The translations under genes were made by a program, and so were the position numbers. Of a stretch of DNA of 64,000 nt, positions 46,235-52,674 are shown piece after piece. A model generated the notes under the pieces. The model ran no database searches and was not told where the DNA came from. It saw only the letters and a list, made by a program, of their open reading frames with translations. How positions within the stretch are numbered: the first letter of the stretch is position 1; every line of letters begins with the position of its first letter. Source of the stretch: Lachnospiraceae bacterium. GTDB taxonomy: Bacteria > Bacillota > Clostridia > Lachnospirales > Lachnospiraceae. Location of the stretch: positions 103,897-167,896 of the forward strand of contig CAJTGD010000010.1 of NCBI GenBank assembly GCA_910575475.1. Direction: 5' to 3'.

Positions 46235-46743
46235 TACATGCCAGCGGAGGATGATCTGCGCGTTGGTTTTGCCATATTTTTCAGCCAGCTTTGCAAATAC
46301 GCCCTCTTCAATCAGGTTCCTGTCCCCATGCCCGAGGGGATACCATGCCTGAATCACGATCTTATTTTTATCCAGAAATTCTTTCAGTTCCTTTTCCTGG
46401 GAATAAGGATGTACTTCTGTCTGAAGGATTGCGGGCGCCACCTCGCATGTGTCCAGAATTTCCTGAATCTGTTCTCTGTTAAAATTGGAAAGTCCGATTG
46501 CCTTTACCTTGCCTTCCTTGTATGCCTTTTCCATGAGCCTGTAGCCCGCAATATAATTGCCGGCCGGCTGATGGATGAAAAGAAGATCAATATAGTCCGT
46601 ATCCAGCCGTTCCAGCGTCTTTTCGACAGCATCCTCATTTTCATAGAAGGAAGGCCAGATTTTTGTCTCAAGGAAAATATCTTCCCGCTTCAGCCCGGAT
46701 TTCTTCATCGCGCGGCCAACTGCTTTTTCAGAGAAGTATTGTC
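46235..46743 (-). pseudogene. Aldo/keto reductase, both ends lost
   Basis: The fragment runs from YFSEKAVGRAMKKSGLKRED through TKIWPSF, LDTDYIDLLFIHQPAGNY, KAIGLSNFNREQIQEIL and LQTEVHPYSQEKELKEF to ILRWHVQ. This is the central part of an NADPH-dependent aldo/keto reductase. The start with the catalytic Asp-Tyr region and the NADP-binding C-terminus are absent. It is joined to the permease by a deletion near 46230. Confidence 0.7.
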
Positions 46744-47087
46744 AAGTGTGTTTGTAAACTTTTTCGGTAAATTTAGTAAAAGGTGCTGCTTTGACTAAAG
46801 CGGAAAGCATATCTATATCTACACCTACGATACAAACTTCCACACAGACTACCATATTTGCTATAAGGATTTATAGCAACAGGATATTGACAAAAAACCT
46901 GATAAATCCACGCAATCCCTCTAAATTCGACATTAAAAAAGTGTATTGTGCAGAAGCCGTTACTTCATCACGATACACTTTTAATTTTTTCAGTCTACGG
47001 ACACCGTTTCCGTTACGCTTTCGTACATTCCCATGTCCTTTTATCATAATGCTCTCCAATTTATTTCTCAAACCTATGTGACTTCTA
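46744..47087. other. Gene-free stretch between fragments and the peptide-export locus
   Basis: A 66-codon minus-strand frame (46871-47071) is basic and has no ribosome binding site or recognised family, so I do not call it. No hairpin or promoter is convincing. This is the left border of the peptide-export locus. Confidence 0.4.
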
Positions 47088-47291
47088 TCACTTATCCTCT
47101 TCCGTCACCCTTGAAGTTTTCTCATTCATGGGCGACACTTCCCCTGCCGCATTTACAAAATCAAGTTCTTCGTCTGACAATCCTTTTGGTGTTTCCCCGT
47201 ATCGGCTCTCTGTTTCTGAAATAAGCGTTTCCATACGGTCATTCCTTTGAAACCGCTGAAAATCAAATAACCGTTTTAATACATTATCCAT
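47088..47291 (-). CDS. Small peptide with GG/AG-type leader motif, precursor-like
   Basis: Sixty-seven residues from ATG 47291 (GGAGA 8 bases upstream). The middle, GLSDEELDFVNAAG, has the acidic helix and double-small-residue end of double-glycine leaders (compare L-S-D-x-E-L-x-x-V-x-G-G), followed by a short polar tail EVSPMNEKTSRVTEEDK. The N-terminal helix is basic. It lies 29 bases after the phosphatase-kinase gene and is the last gene of the export locus. It could be a precursor, a spare leader or a regulator. Confidence 0.5.
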   Translation of the reverse strand: MDNVLKRLFDFQRFQRNDRMETLISETESRYGETPKGLSDEELDFVNAAGEVSPMNEKTSRVTEEDK

Positions 47292-47320
47292 ATGAAATTC
47301 TCCATTTACTGCTCATTCAA

Positions 47321-49750
47321 TCAGCCCTGAGAATGGTCTTTCTTACCAATCGTAAACACATTCCTGTCATCTTCATGCTTATAATCTATATAATCCATCA
47401 TCTTCCTGACCATATGTAGTCCAAGACCTCCAATCGGGCGTTCCTGCATAGGCAATGTGATATCCGGTTCATTCGCCTCTATAGGGTTATACGGTATACC
47501 ATTATCCGAAAAAGTCAGATAAATCATATCCTCTGCCACACTGCAAGTCAGTTCTATATCAGATGCACGGCTGTACTTGACAATATTGGAATAAATCTCA
47601 TCAAGCGCAATGATCATCTGATGCACCAGCTTAGGCGCACAATCTTCTTCTGTCAAAAATTTTTCGGCAAATTCCGTAATTTTTCCTGTATTCTCATAAG
47701 AGGCCGCCATTGAAACCGTATTGCTTGCGCTCTGCATCTTTAATACGATCATTGTAATATCATCAAACTGCTCCGCATTGCCTGCAAAGTCGTCAATATC
47801 CGAACGTACCGCCTTTAATATATTTTCCGCTGACTGATTCCAACAATCTTCCAGTAAATCCCGCAGCCTGTTTTCCCCATACAGCTCCTTATCCTCATTG
47901 TTTGCCTCAGTAACGCCATCCGTATACAGATACAGCACATCCCCTCTGCCAAGCACAAGGCTGTTGTCCTTATACTTGATTCCTGCCCTCATTCCCAACA
48001 TAATACTCCGTTTGTAGGTTTTACTGTCCATATAGGCAAACTCCTGATTTTTCTTTTTCAGCAGGGGCGGGTTATGACCTGCATTGGCAAATTGAAGTTC
48101 GCCTGTCTTGTAGTCCAAAATCCCAAGCCAGACCGTAACAAACATTCCTGCTTCGTTGTTCTCGCAGAGCTGGTCATTGGCAAATTCCAACACCTCTGCC
48201 GGACTCTTTCCGCCAAGCGCAAAGTTTTTAATCAACGTTTTGGAAGTCATCATAAACAAAGCCGCCGGAACTCCCTTTCCCGATACATCCGCTATGACAA
48301 ACCCAATTTTGCTGTCCCCGATCAGGAAATAGTCAAAGAAGTCCCCACCCACTTCCTTTGCTGCATCCATTGTGCCGAGGATTTCGTACTCATGCTGTTT
48401 TGCTGCCACATACTCCGCAAGCGGCAATGCCGACTGCTGTATCTCCCTTGCAAATTCCAGTTCCTGATTCATCTTTACCGCAATCTGTTCCATCGTTTCC
48501 TTCAGCGCATGAACCGTAGCATTGATGCCATCTGATAGAACTGAAAATTCTTCATTATTTCTGACATCGATTACTTCGTCCAGATTACCCTCCTGAATCA
48601 GCGACAAAGACTGATTGACACTGTAAATTCGCTCTACCACGTTGTCCTGCAGCAGTTTTGACACCAATATGAATATAATCATAAAAATAATGAAGTTCAC
48701 AAGCAATAAGATAATCGCCGTTTCATTACGTCCTGAATAAATTTCATCTGCCAGAACCATTCCAATGACTGCCATATCGCCTACTGTCACAGCTTTGCAG
48801 AAATAAGTGCTTCCCGACAGAACGGTCAAAAACATTTCTCCATCATCACCCATATCCACAAATCCGGCTTGCTCCAAACTAAGACCGATCAGCTCTGTAT
48901 CTGCTGCATCAACAATCCTGCCATTCCTTACAAACAGTGCTGTCCCTTCCATGCCGAGCCTCAAAAACGCTGCCGTGCCATTTTCTTCATCAGACTTCAT
49001 TTCCTGAACGATTTCCGAAAGGGAAACCTTCAGATATGTTTCTGCGTTCTTTCTTGCCTGCATGGTCTGCAAAGCATAAGAGCAAAACAGTGTAACAAGA
49101 AACCCTCCCGACACAACAATAATCAGCCATTTTTGGAATGTCTTACGCATCGGATATTGTAGGGTTTTCAAAGCTTCTACCTCTTTTCTTTTGTAAATCG
49201 GTATAAGCAGACCGATGATGATAACGGAAAGGCAGATTTCTATCGTCGTATTCGCTCCCACAATATAGGCAAATGCCACAGCATATGCGGAAAGCCCCGT
49301 AGTTCTTCCCAACATACCAGGGTAAAGCACACACACAAGTATGGTGACAAGAACCGTATTTGTGATTGTTCCAACAAAAGCCGCTCCTCCGCTTGCAATA
49401 CATTCGGAAGACGGTGTATGGTCATCCACCAGCTTTTTCAGCGCACGGTAAGTCAGCCATGCCATCAGCGCAATCAAAAGCCTCGGCAATACCGACAATA
49501 CGGGATTGACAAACAAATGGTCTATTGTTGCTGCCTTGTATCCTGCTGAAATAATCATTGTGCCAATTCCAAATACTCCGCCGATTATCAGACCATAGGG
49601 CAGTCCAAGACCGACCGTTGCCAGTATCACCGGTATATGCAGTATGGTGATTGACAGGCTTCCGTTTGAGATCATGCCCTTTCCGGAAACAAGCAGTATG
49701 ATTTCAGTCAAAAGCAGCGCAAGAAACATTATTATTTTTCTCTTTTTCAT
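47321..49750 (-). CDS. Membrane phosphatase-kinase fusion: PP2C (SpoIIE) plus RsbW-like ATPase
   Basis: An 809-residue protein. Residues 1-210 have six membrane helices and resemble the ECF/integral sensing type (LLTEIILLVSGKGMIS; HIPVILATVGLGLPYGL). A second membrane unit with an extracytoplasmic loop covers 213-365, then a HAMP domain. The SpoIIE/RsbU-type PP2C phosphatase spans about 440-665 (KEVGGDFFDYF; IADVSGKGVPAALFM; LYTDGVTEA; FDDITMIVLK). The last 120 residues are an RsbW-like anti-sigma kinase (VHQMIIALDEIYSNIVKYS; LTFSDNGIPYNP; GGLGLHMVRKMMD). Phosphatase and kinase would act in opposition on the STAS protein encoded 12 bases upstream. Confidence 0.88.
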   Translation of the reverse strand: MKKRKIIMFLALLLTEIILLVSGKGMISNGSLSITILHIPVILATVGLGLPYGLIIGGVFGIGTMIISAGYKAATIDHLFVNPVLSVLPRLLIALMAWLTYRALKKLVDDHTPSSECIASGGAAFVGTITNTVLVTILVCVLYPGMLGRTTGLSAYAVAFAYIVGANTTIEICLSVIIIGLLIPIYKRKEVEALKTLQYPMRKTFQKWLIIVVSGGFLVTLFCSYALQTMQARKNAETYLKVSLSEIVQEMKSDEENGTAAFLRLGMEGTALFVRNGRIVDAADTELIGLSLEQAGFVDMGDDGEMFLTVLSGSTYFCKAVTVGDMAVIGMVLADEIYSGRNETAIILLLVNFIIFMIIFILVSKLLQDNVVERIYSVNQSLSLIQEGNLDEVIDVRNNEEFSVLSDGINATVHALKETMEQIAVKMNQELEFAREIQQSALPLAEYVAAKQHEYEILGTMDAAKEVGGDFFDYFLIGDSKIGFVIADVSGKGVPAALFMMTSKTLIKNFALGGKSPAEVLEFANDQLCENNEAGMFVTVWLGILDYKTGELQFANAGHNPPLLKKKNQEFAYMDSKTYKRSIMLGMRAGIKYKDNSLVLGRGDVLYLYTDGVTEANNEDKELYGENRLRDLLEDCWNQSAENILKAVRSDIDDFAGNAEQFDDITMIVLKMQSASNTVSMAASYENTGKITEFAEKFLTEEDCAPKLVHQMIIALDEIYSNIVKYSRASDIELTCSVAEDMIYLTFSDNGIPYNPIEANEPDITLPMQERPIGGLGLHMVRKMMDYIDYKHEDDRNVFTIGKKDHSQG

Positions 49751-49762
49751 GGCTATTCCCCG

Positions 49763-50074
49763 TTACTCGATGACAAGTAAATCTATCAGCCCCGTCATAT
49801 CAAAAATTTCGTTAATCTCGTCATTTACGTTAATCAGTTTCATCTGCCCCTGTCTTGACATGACCTTTTCCGCTGCCATAATGACACGGATACCCGCAGA
49901 AGTAAGATATTCCACTTTTGCAAAGTCAAACATCAAAGTCTGCACCTCTCCGGTTACGGAATGTTTTAATTCCCCTTCCAGCTCTGGCGCTGTCATAGTG
50001 TCAATCCTGCCGTCAATTTCTATCGTAAGCACTCCGTCTGTAAAATTTTTTGTTATTTTCATCTTTACCTCCAT
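49763..50074 (-). CDS. STAS-domain anti-sigma factor antagonist (RsbV-like)
   Basis: A 103-residue single STAS domain: LTIEIDGRIDTMTAPELEGE, then MFDFAKVEYLTSAGIRVIMA. The Ser-Ala-Gly-Ile stretch (TSAGIR) holds the Ser usually phosphorylated by RsbW-like kinases. Placed between a Nif11-leader gene and the phosphatase-kinase fusion, it completes a partner-switching set. In known systems the dephosphorylated form frees a sigma factor from its anti-sigma kinase. Which sigma factor is concerned here is not shown by sequence. Confidence 0.88.
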   Translation of the reverse strand: MEVKMKITKNFTDGVLTIEIDGRIDTMTAPELEGELKHSVTGEVQTLMFDFAKVEYLTSAGIRVIMAAEKVMSRQGQMKLINVNDEINEIFDMTGLIDLLVIE

Positions 50075-50083
50075 ATTTTCTAA

Positions 50084-50389
50084 TCAGCCAAACAATCCCT
50101 TAAATCCTTTTTTATAGAACCCCCAAATTTCATCCAATAATCCACCGCCGGAAACCGCTTCAAGCTGTTCATCATCAAGCTCTCCGTTTTCAGGCTTATA
50201 CTCCTTCAACTCGTCAAGCGTCACATCAAAGCCGTTTTCTTTCGCTACTGGAAAAATAATCTCCGCTAAAAATGCTTCTTTGTTCTCTATATCCCCTCCA
50301 AACGCATCCGCAGCCGATTTTAACTTGCTTTGAAGCTCCTTGCCGCTTTTCAGCGCCTCATAAAATTTTACAACATTTTCTTTTGCCAT
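50084..50389 (-). CDS. Nif11-type leader peptide precursor with amphipathic core
   Basis: 101 residues, GGAGG before ATG 50389. The leader is Nif11-like: AKENVVKFYEALKSGKELQS, an inserted loop, then NGFDVTLDELKEY. It ends in LDDEQLEAVSGGG, the double-glycine cleavage site for a C39 peptidase. The core after GG is about 19 residues, GLLDEIWGFYKKGFKGLFG. It is cationic and amphipathic, with no Cys, Ser or Thr, so lanthionine or thiazole formation is impossible. It is probably an unmodified antimicrobial or signal peptide exported by the NHLM ABC system upstream. The stop is 10 bases before the STAS gene. Confidence 0.8.
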   Translation of the reverse strand: MAKENVVKFYEALKSGKELQSKLKSAADAFGGDIENKEAFLAEIIFPVAKENGFDVTLDELKEYKPENGELDDEQLEAVSGGGLLDEIWGFYKKGFKGLFG

Positions 50390-50453
50390 ATTACAATACC
50401 TCCACGATGAGTAATTTTTTCGTCATAATAATTTTCAAACAGTACCTTATTTA

Positions 50454-50978
50454 TCACCGACTGCCATACCAATTATCCTGTGTCATATCCAATATAATGT
50501 CATATTTGTCACTATCCCCATAAGCTATAATCTCACCTATCTTCCCCATATAAATGCAGGAGCCATCCATATTTAACGTTGCGCCAAGCGGAATGGAGAA
50601 AGCGCACACCTTTTGGGAAATCCCAAGATTCTGGCAGGATTTAATGTTAAACGGCATGGCTGCATTTGAGGAGGCAAGACTGAAATTGGTAAGCATTGTC
50701 GGCGCATGTTTTTTGATAAAGATAATCGGATTCACTTTTTCAATCAAAAACACCAGAAGGCAATACGCACAGGTCATAACGGCAAGCCCAAACAGAAATG
50801 TTCCAAAAAAAACCATAATGGCAAAAAGCATATCCGTTCCGGTCAGCATTACAAGAGATGTCATGGAACACAGAACTGCCAGCGGAATGACCTTCACAAT
50901 CAAGGTTGTAATTTTTAAAAACAGCATATTGCAGGCTTCAAAGAAATCCTTCAGTGGTTTTGAGTAATCCCCGATCAT
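50454..50978 (-). pseudogene. Dicarboxylate/amino-acid:cation symporter fragment
   Basis: The frame covers the middle of a DAACS (GltP-type) transporter: PLKDFFEACNMLFLKITTLI, VIPLAVLCSMTSLVML, TNFSLASSNAAMPFNIKSC, and the cation-binding ATLNMDGSCIYM. It lacks the first 190 or so residues (a stop lies just upstream near 51000). After NMDG the family sequence is replaced by an unrelated tail to 50454. It sits inside the peptide-export locus, between two precursor genes. Whether an intact transporter once belonged to the locus is unknown. Confidence 0.65.
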
Positions 50979-51239
50979 TCCTGCTGCTCCGCAAATAAAT
51001 TAGAAGACGGCAGGCACCGCTCTACGAAGATGTGGTACTGCCGCCTCTACGGCATCATGATGCTACAACACCTTGATGCCTGGGAAATGCCATCGATTAA
51101 TAGCGATCCCATAAGATTTTTCAAGGCATAGTACCCGCTATGCCCAATGTTTATGTCCATTTTTCTCAAATTTCTTTTCCTGCACGATATTCAGTTGTCA
51201 ATTTTCGGTTGGAATCTCATTCGTTGAGATTCCGAGAAG
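50979..51239. other. Stretch with hairpins and an unrecognised coding remnant
   Basis: A plus-strand frame of about 45 codons without start (STKMWYCRLYGIMMLQHLDA and onwards, stop at 51129-51131) looks coding and could be the tail of a transposase, but I cannot name it. Two hairpins follow: GGCATAG/CTATGCC at about 51125-51144 and GGAATCTC/GAGATTCC at about 51212-51234. The second has a T-run only on the plus strand, so it is not a good terminator for the minus-strand precursor gene that ends at 51240. Confidence 0.35.
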
Positions 51240-51431
51240 TTATTTTTTAGATACACCCTGCCATTCCCAAACATTTATCATCCGTATCTTACACTTGCCG
51301 CAGGTCGCCGTTTTTGCTTCGGTCGTTCTCTCACCGCATAGGGGACACATGTAGGTAACCCCCAGTTTCGGAGTAATTCCTCCTGTTACATCTTTCATCA
51401 CCTCATCATCTAATACTTTCTTTTCTTCCAT
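51240..51431 (-). CDS. Double-glycine leader peptide with zinc-ribbon-like core
   Basis: Sixty-three residues, AGGAGG before ATG 51431. A very short leader, EEKKVLDDEVMKDVTGG, ends in the GG site. The core of about 45 residues contains two Cys pairs, CPLC and CGKC, 12 residues apart (MCPLCGERTTEAKTATCGKC), the spacing of a zinc-ribbon or rubredoxin-like knuckle, and ends in a Trp-rich NVWEWQG stretch. It is probably exported by the NHLM system and could fold around a metal or form disulphides. No known precursor family is recognised. Confidence 0.65.
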   Translation of the reverse strand: MEEKKVLDDEVMKDVTGGITPKLGVTYMCPLCGERTTEAKTATCGKCKIRMINVWEWQGVSKK

Positions 51432-51506
51432 GCTATTTTCCTCCTACTACAATATATTTATGGTTAATACCCCTTACAGCCAGTAAGGAATTATCCATCT
51501 TGTTAC

Positions 51507-51641
51507 TTAAGCTGTTAGAATGAGTAAGGCAATAGGTCTGGCCGTTTCCTCCCAGGACTTTACGTCCGTTTGAAAGTCAGCCAACCAGCCCTCATTCGCA
51601 GCATTCGTTTTACGCAGTATATTCGCCTTTATCTGTTCCAT
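51507..51641 (-). CDS. Small unknown protein of 44 residues
   Basis: The frame MEQIKANILRKTNAANEGWL continues with DFQTDVKSWEETARPIALLI and a stop at 51507. Composition looks coding (amphipathic helix, then a hydrophobic end). The nearest purine-rich ribosome site (AGGGGG) is somewhat far from the ATG, and the frame stays open upstream as far as the lipoprotein stop. It lies between the lipoprotein and the zinc-ribbon precursor. It may be a small immunity-type protein or a remnant; no family is recognised. Confidence 0.35.
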   Translation of the reverse strand: MEQIKANILRKTNAANEGWLADFQTDVKSWEETARPIALLILTA

Positions 51642-51693
51642 AGATTTGTTCTGTTTCCCCCTGAGAATCCCTTTCGCTGTATCGCTTTTCTCC

Positions 51694-52599
51694 TTATTTC
51701 AATGCGAAAGTCCCCAACATTTCCTCAAACTTCCAGTCCACATTTTCAGGAACGCCTACATAGCTACCCATCTCCACAAGCAGCGAGCCTTCCCCTGCGG
51801 GTATGGCATAAAATATCTGTATCTGTTTCACTCCGTCAACCTCTTTTTCAATATAGACATTCTTTGTTTCCACACTATCTGCGCCAAAATAAGCATCCTG
51901 TGCTTCCACGCCGTCTATGCCGGATTGTAAGACAAGCCCATCCGCCAATGTTTCCGCATCCATGTCAGGATATGCCTGAACGGAAATGTAAACCGGAGCA
52001 TCAAGTTTTTCCGCCGTGTTATATGTAAAAACATCCGCCTCGCCTGTGTCGTCTAAGGTAAATACGGTAGGATCATATGTCATGGAATACCCATGCGGGC
52101 TTTCCCATTCTACAGTCCCTGCATCTTCCGATGGATATTCGTATTCTCCGCCACCCGTTTCTGCTTGATCGGTTTCCTCTGTTTGTGCCTTATCTGTTTC
52201 CTCCGCTTTTGTGTCAAGCGTAGTTTCTCCACCGACAGCGCCCGTTTCTTTTTGGACGTTGCCGTCAGGCTGGCCTCCCTCTTTGCCCGCACAGGCTGAA
52301 CAGGATATTACACAAGTAACTGCCAAAAGTAACGCTAAAATTTTCTTCTTCATACTCATTTCCTCCATATTTTCCATTTTTAATAATTCCCACCCATTGC
52401 CCGAAAAGAAGTCCTTTACCTCATCAAGCGTGACCGAAGCCCCAAGTTTCTTGGAAAGTTCCACGATTTTCTGAAAATCACCGTCATTCAGCTCTCTTTC
52501 CTTTCTCACGCCGATTACTGCATCAAACTCTGCTTTTGCAGCTTCATCAGCCGCCACCTTGTTTAAAAATTCTGCAACCTTACTCATTACCATATCCAT
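51694..52599 (-). CDS. Nif11-like leader fused in frame to a lipoprotein
   Basis: A 301-codon open frame. Residues 5-68 are Nif11-like: MSKVAEFLNKVAADEAAKAE, then FQKIVELSKKLGASVTLDEV and a modified end FFSGNG in place of GG. At residue 83 a complete lipoprotein signal begins, MKKKILALLLAVTCVISCSA, with the lipobox Cys near residue 101. It has its own GGAGG 8 bases before ATG 52353. The mature part has an acidic Thr/Glu/Gln linker and a C-terminal domain with ESPHGYSMTYDPTVFTL and DVFTYNTAEKLDAPVYISVQ, similar in kind to PsbP/DUF1795-like surface domains. Probably two proteins arise, the leader-like peptide with readthrough and the lipoprotein from the internal start. Confidence 0.7.
   Translation of the reverse strand: MDMVMSKVAEFLNKVAADEAAKAEFDAVIGVRKERELNDGDFQKIVELSKKLGASVTLDEVKDFFSGNGWELLKMENMEEMSMKKKILALLLAVTCVISCSACAGKEGGQPDGNVQKETGAVGGETTLDTKAEETDKAQTEETDQAETGGGEYEYPSEDAGTVEWESPHGYSMTYDPTVFTLDDTGEADVFTYNTAEKLDAPVYISVQAYPDMDAETLADGLVLQSGIDGVEAQDAYFGADSVETKNVYIEKEVDGVKQIQIFYAIPAGEGSLLVEMGSYVGVPENVDWKFEEMLGTFALK
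52351..52366 (-). promoter_or_regulatory. Internal ribosome site and start of the lipoprotein
   Basis: GGAGG at 52362-52366 on the minus strand, 8 bases before ATG 52353, which opens a typical lipoprotein signal peptide. The spacing is ideal, while the first ATG of the long frame (52599) has no clear ribosome site. This decides for an internal start. Confidence 0.65.
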
Positions 52600-52674
52600 A
52601 AGTTTTTTCTGTTTTTTGTTACTATCTCTTTATACGAGCGTTTTCGACAAAGGGCTAATCTTTTTGAAAAAATT

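Noticed and set aside
46871..47071. 66-codon minus-strand frame
   Set aside because: Basic composition, no ribosome binding site, no family; it lies in a gap between gene fragments.
50979..51131. Plus-strand coding-like tail, perhaps a transposase
   Set aside because: About 45 codons look coding, but no start, no catalytic residues and no inverted repeats are seen, so I do not call an insertion sequence.
51206..51234. Hairpin as terminator of the zinc-ribbon precursor gene
   Set aside because: The stem is good, but the T-run lies on the plus strand only. In the direction of the gene no U-tract follows.
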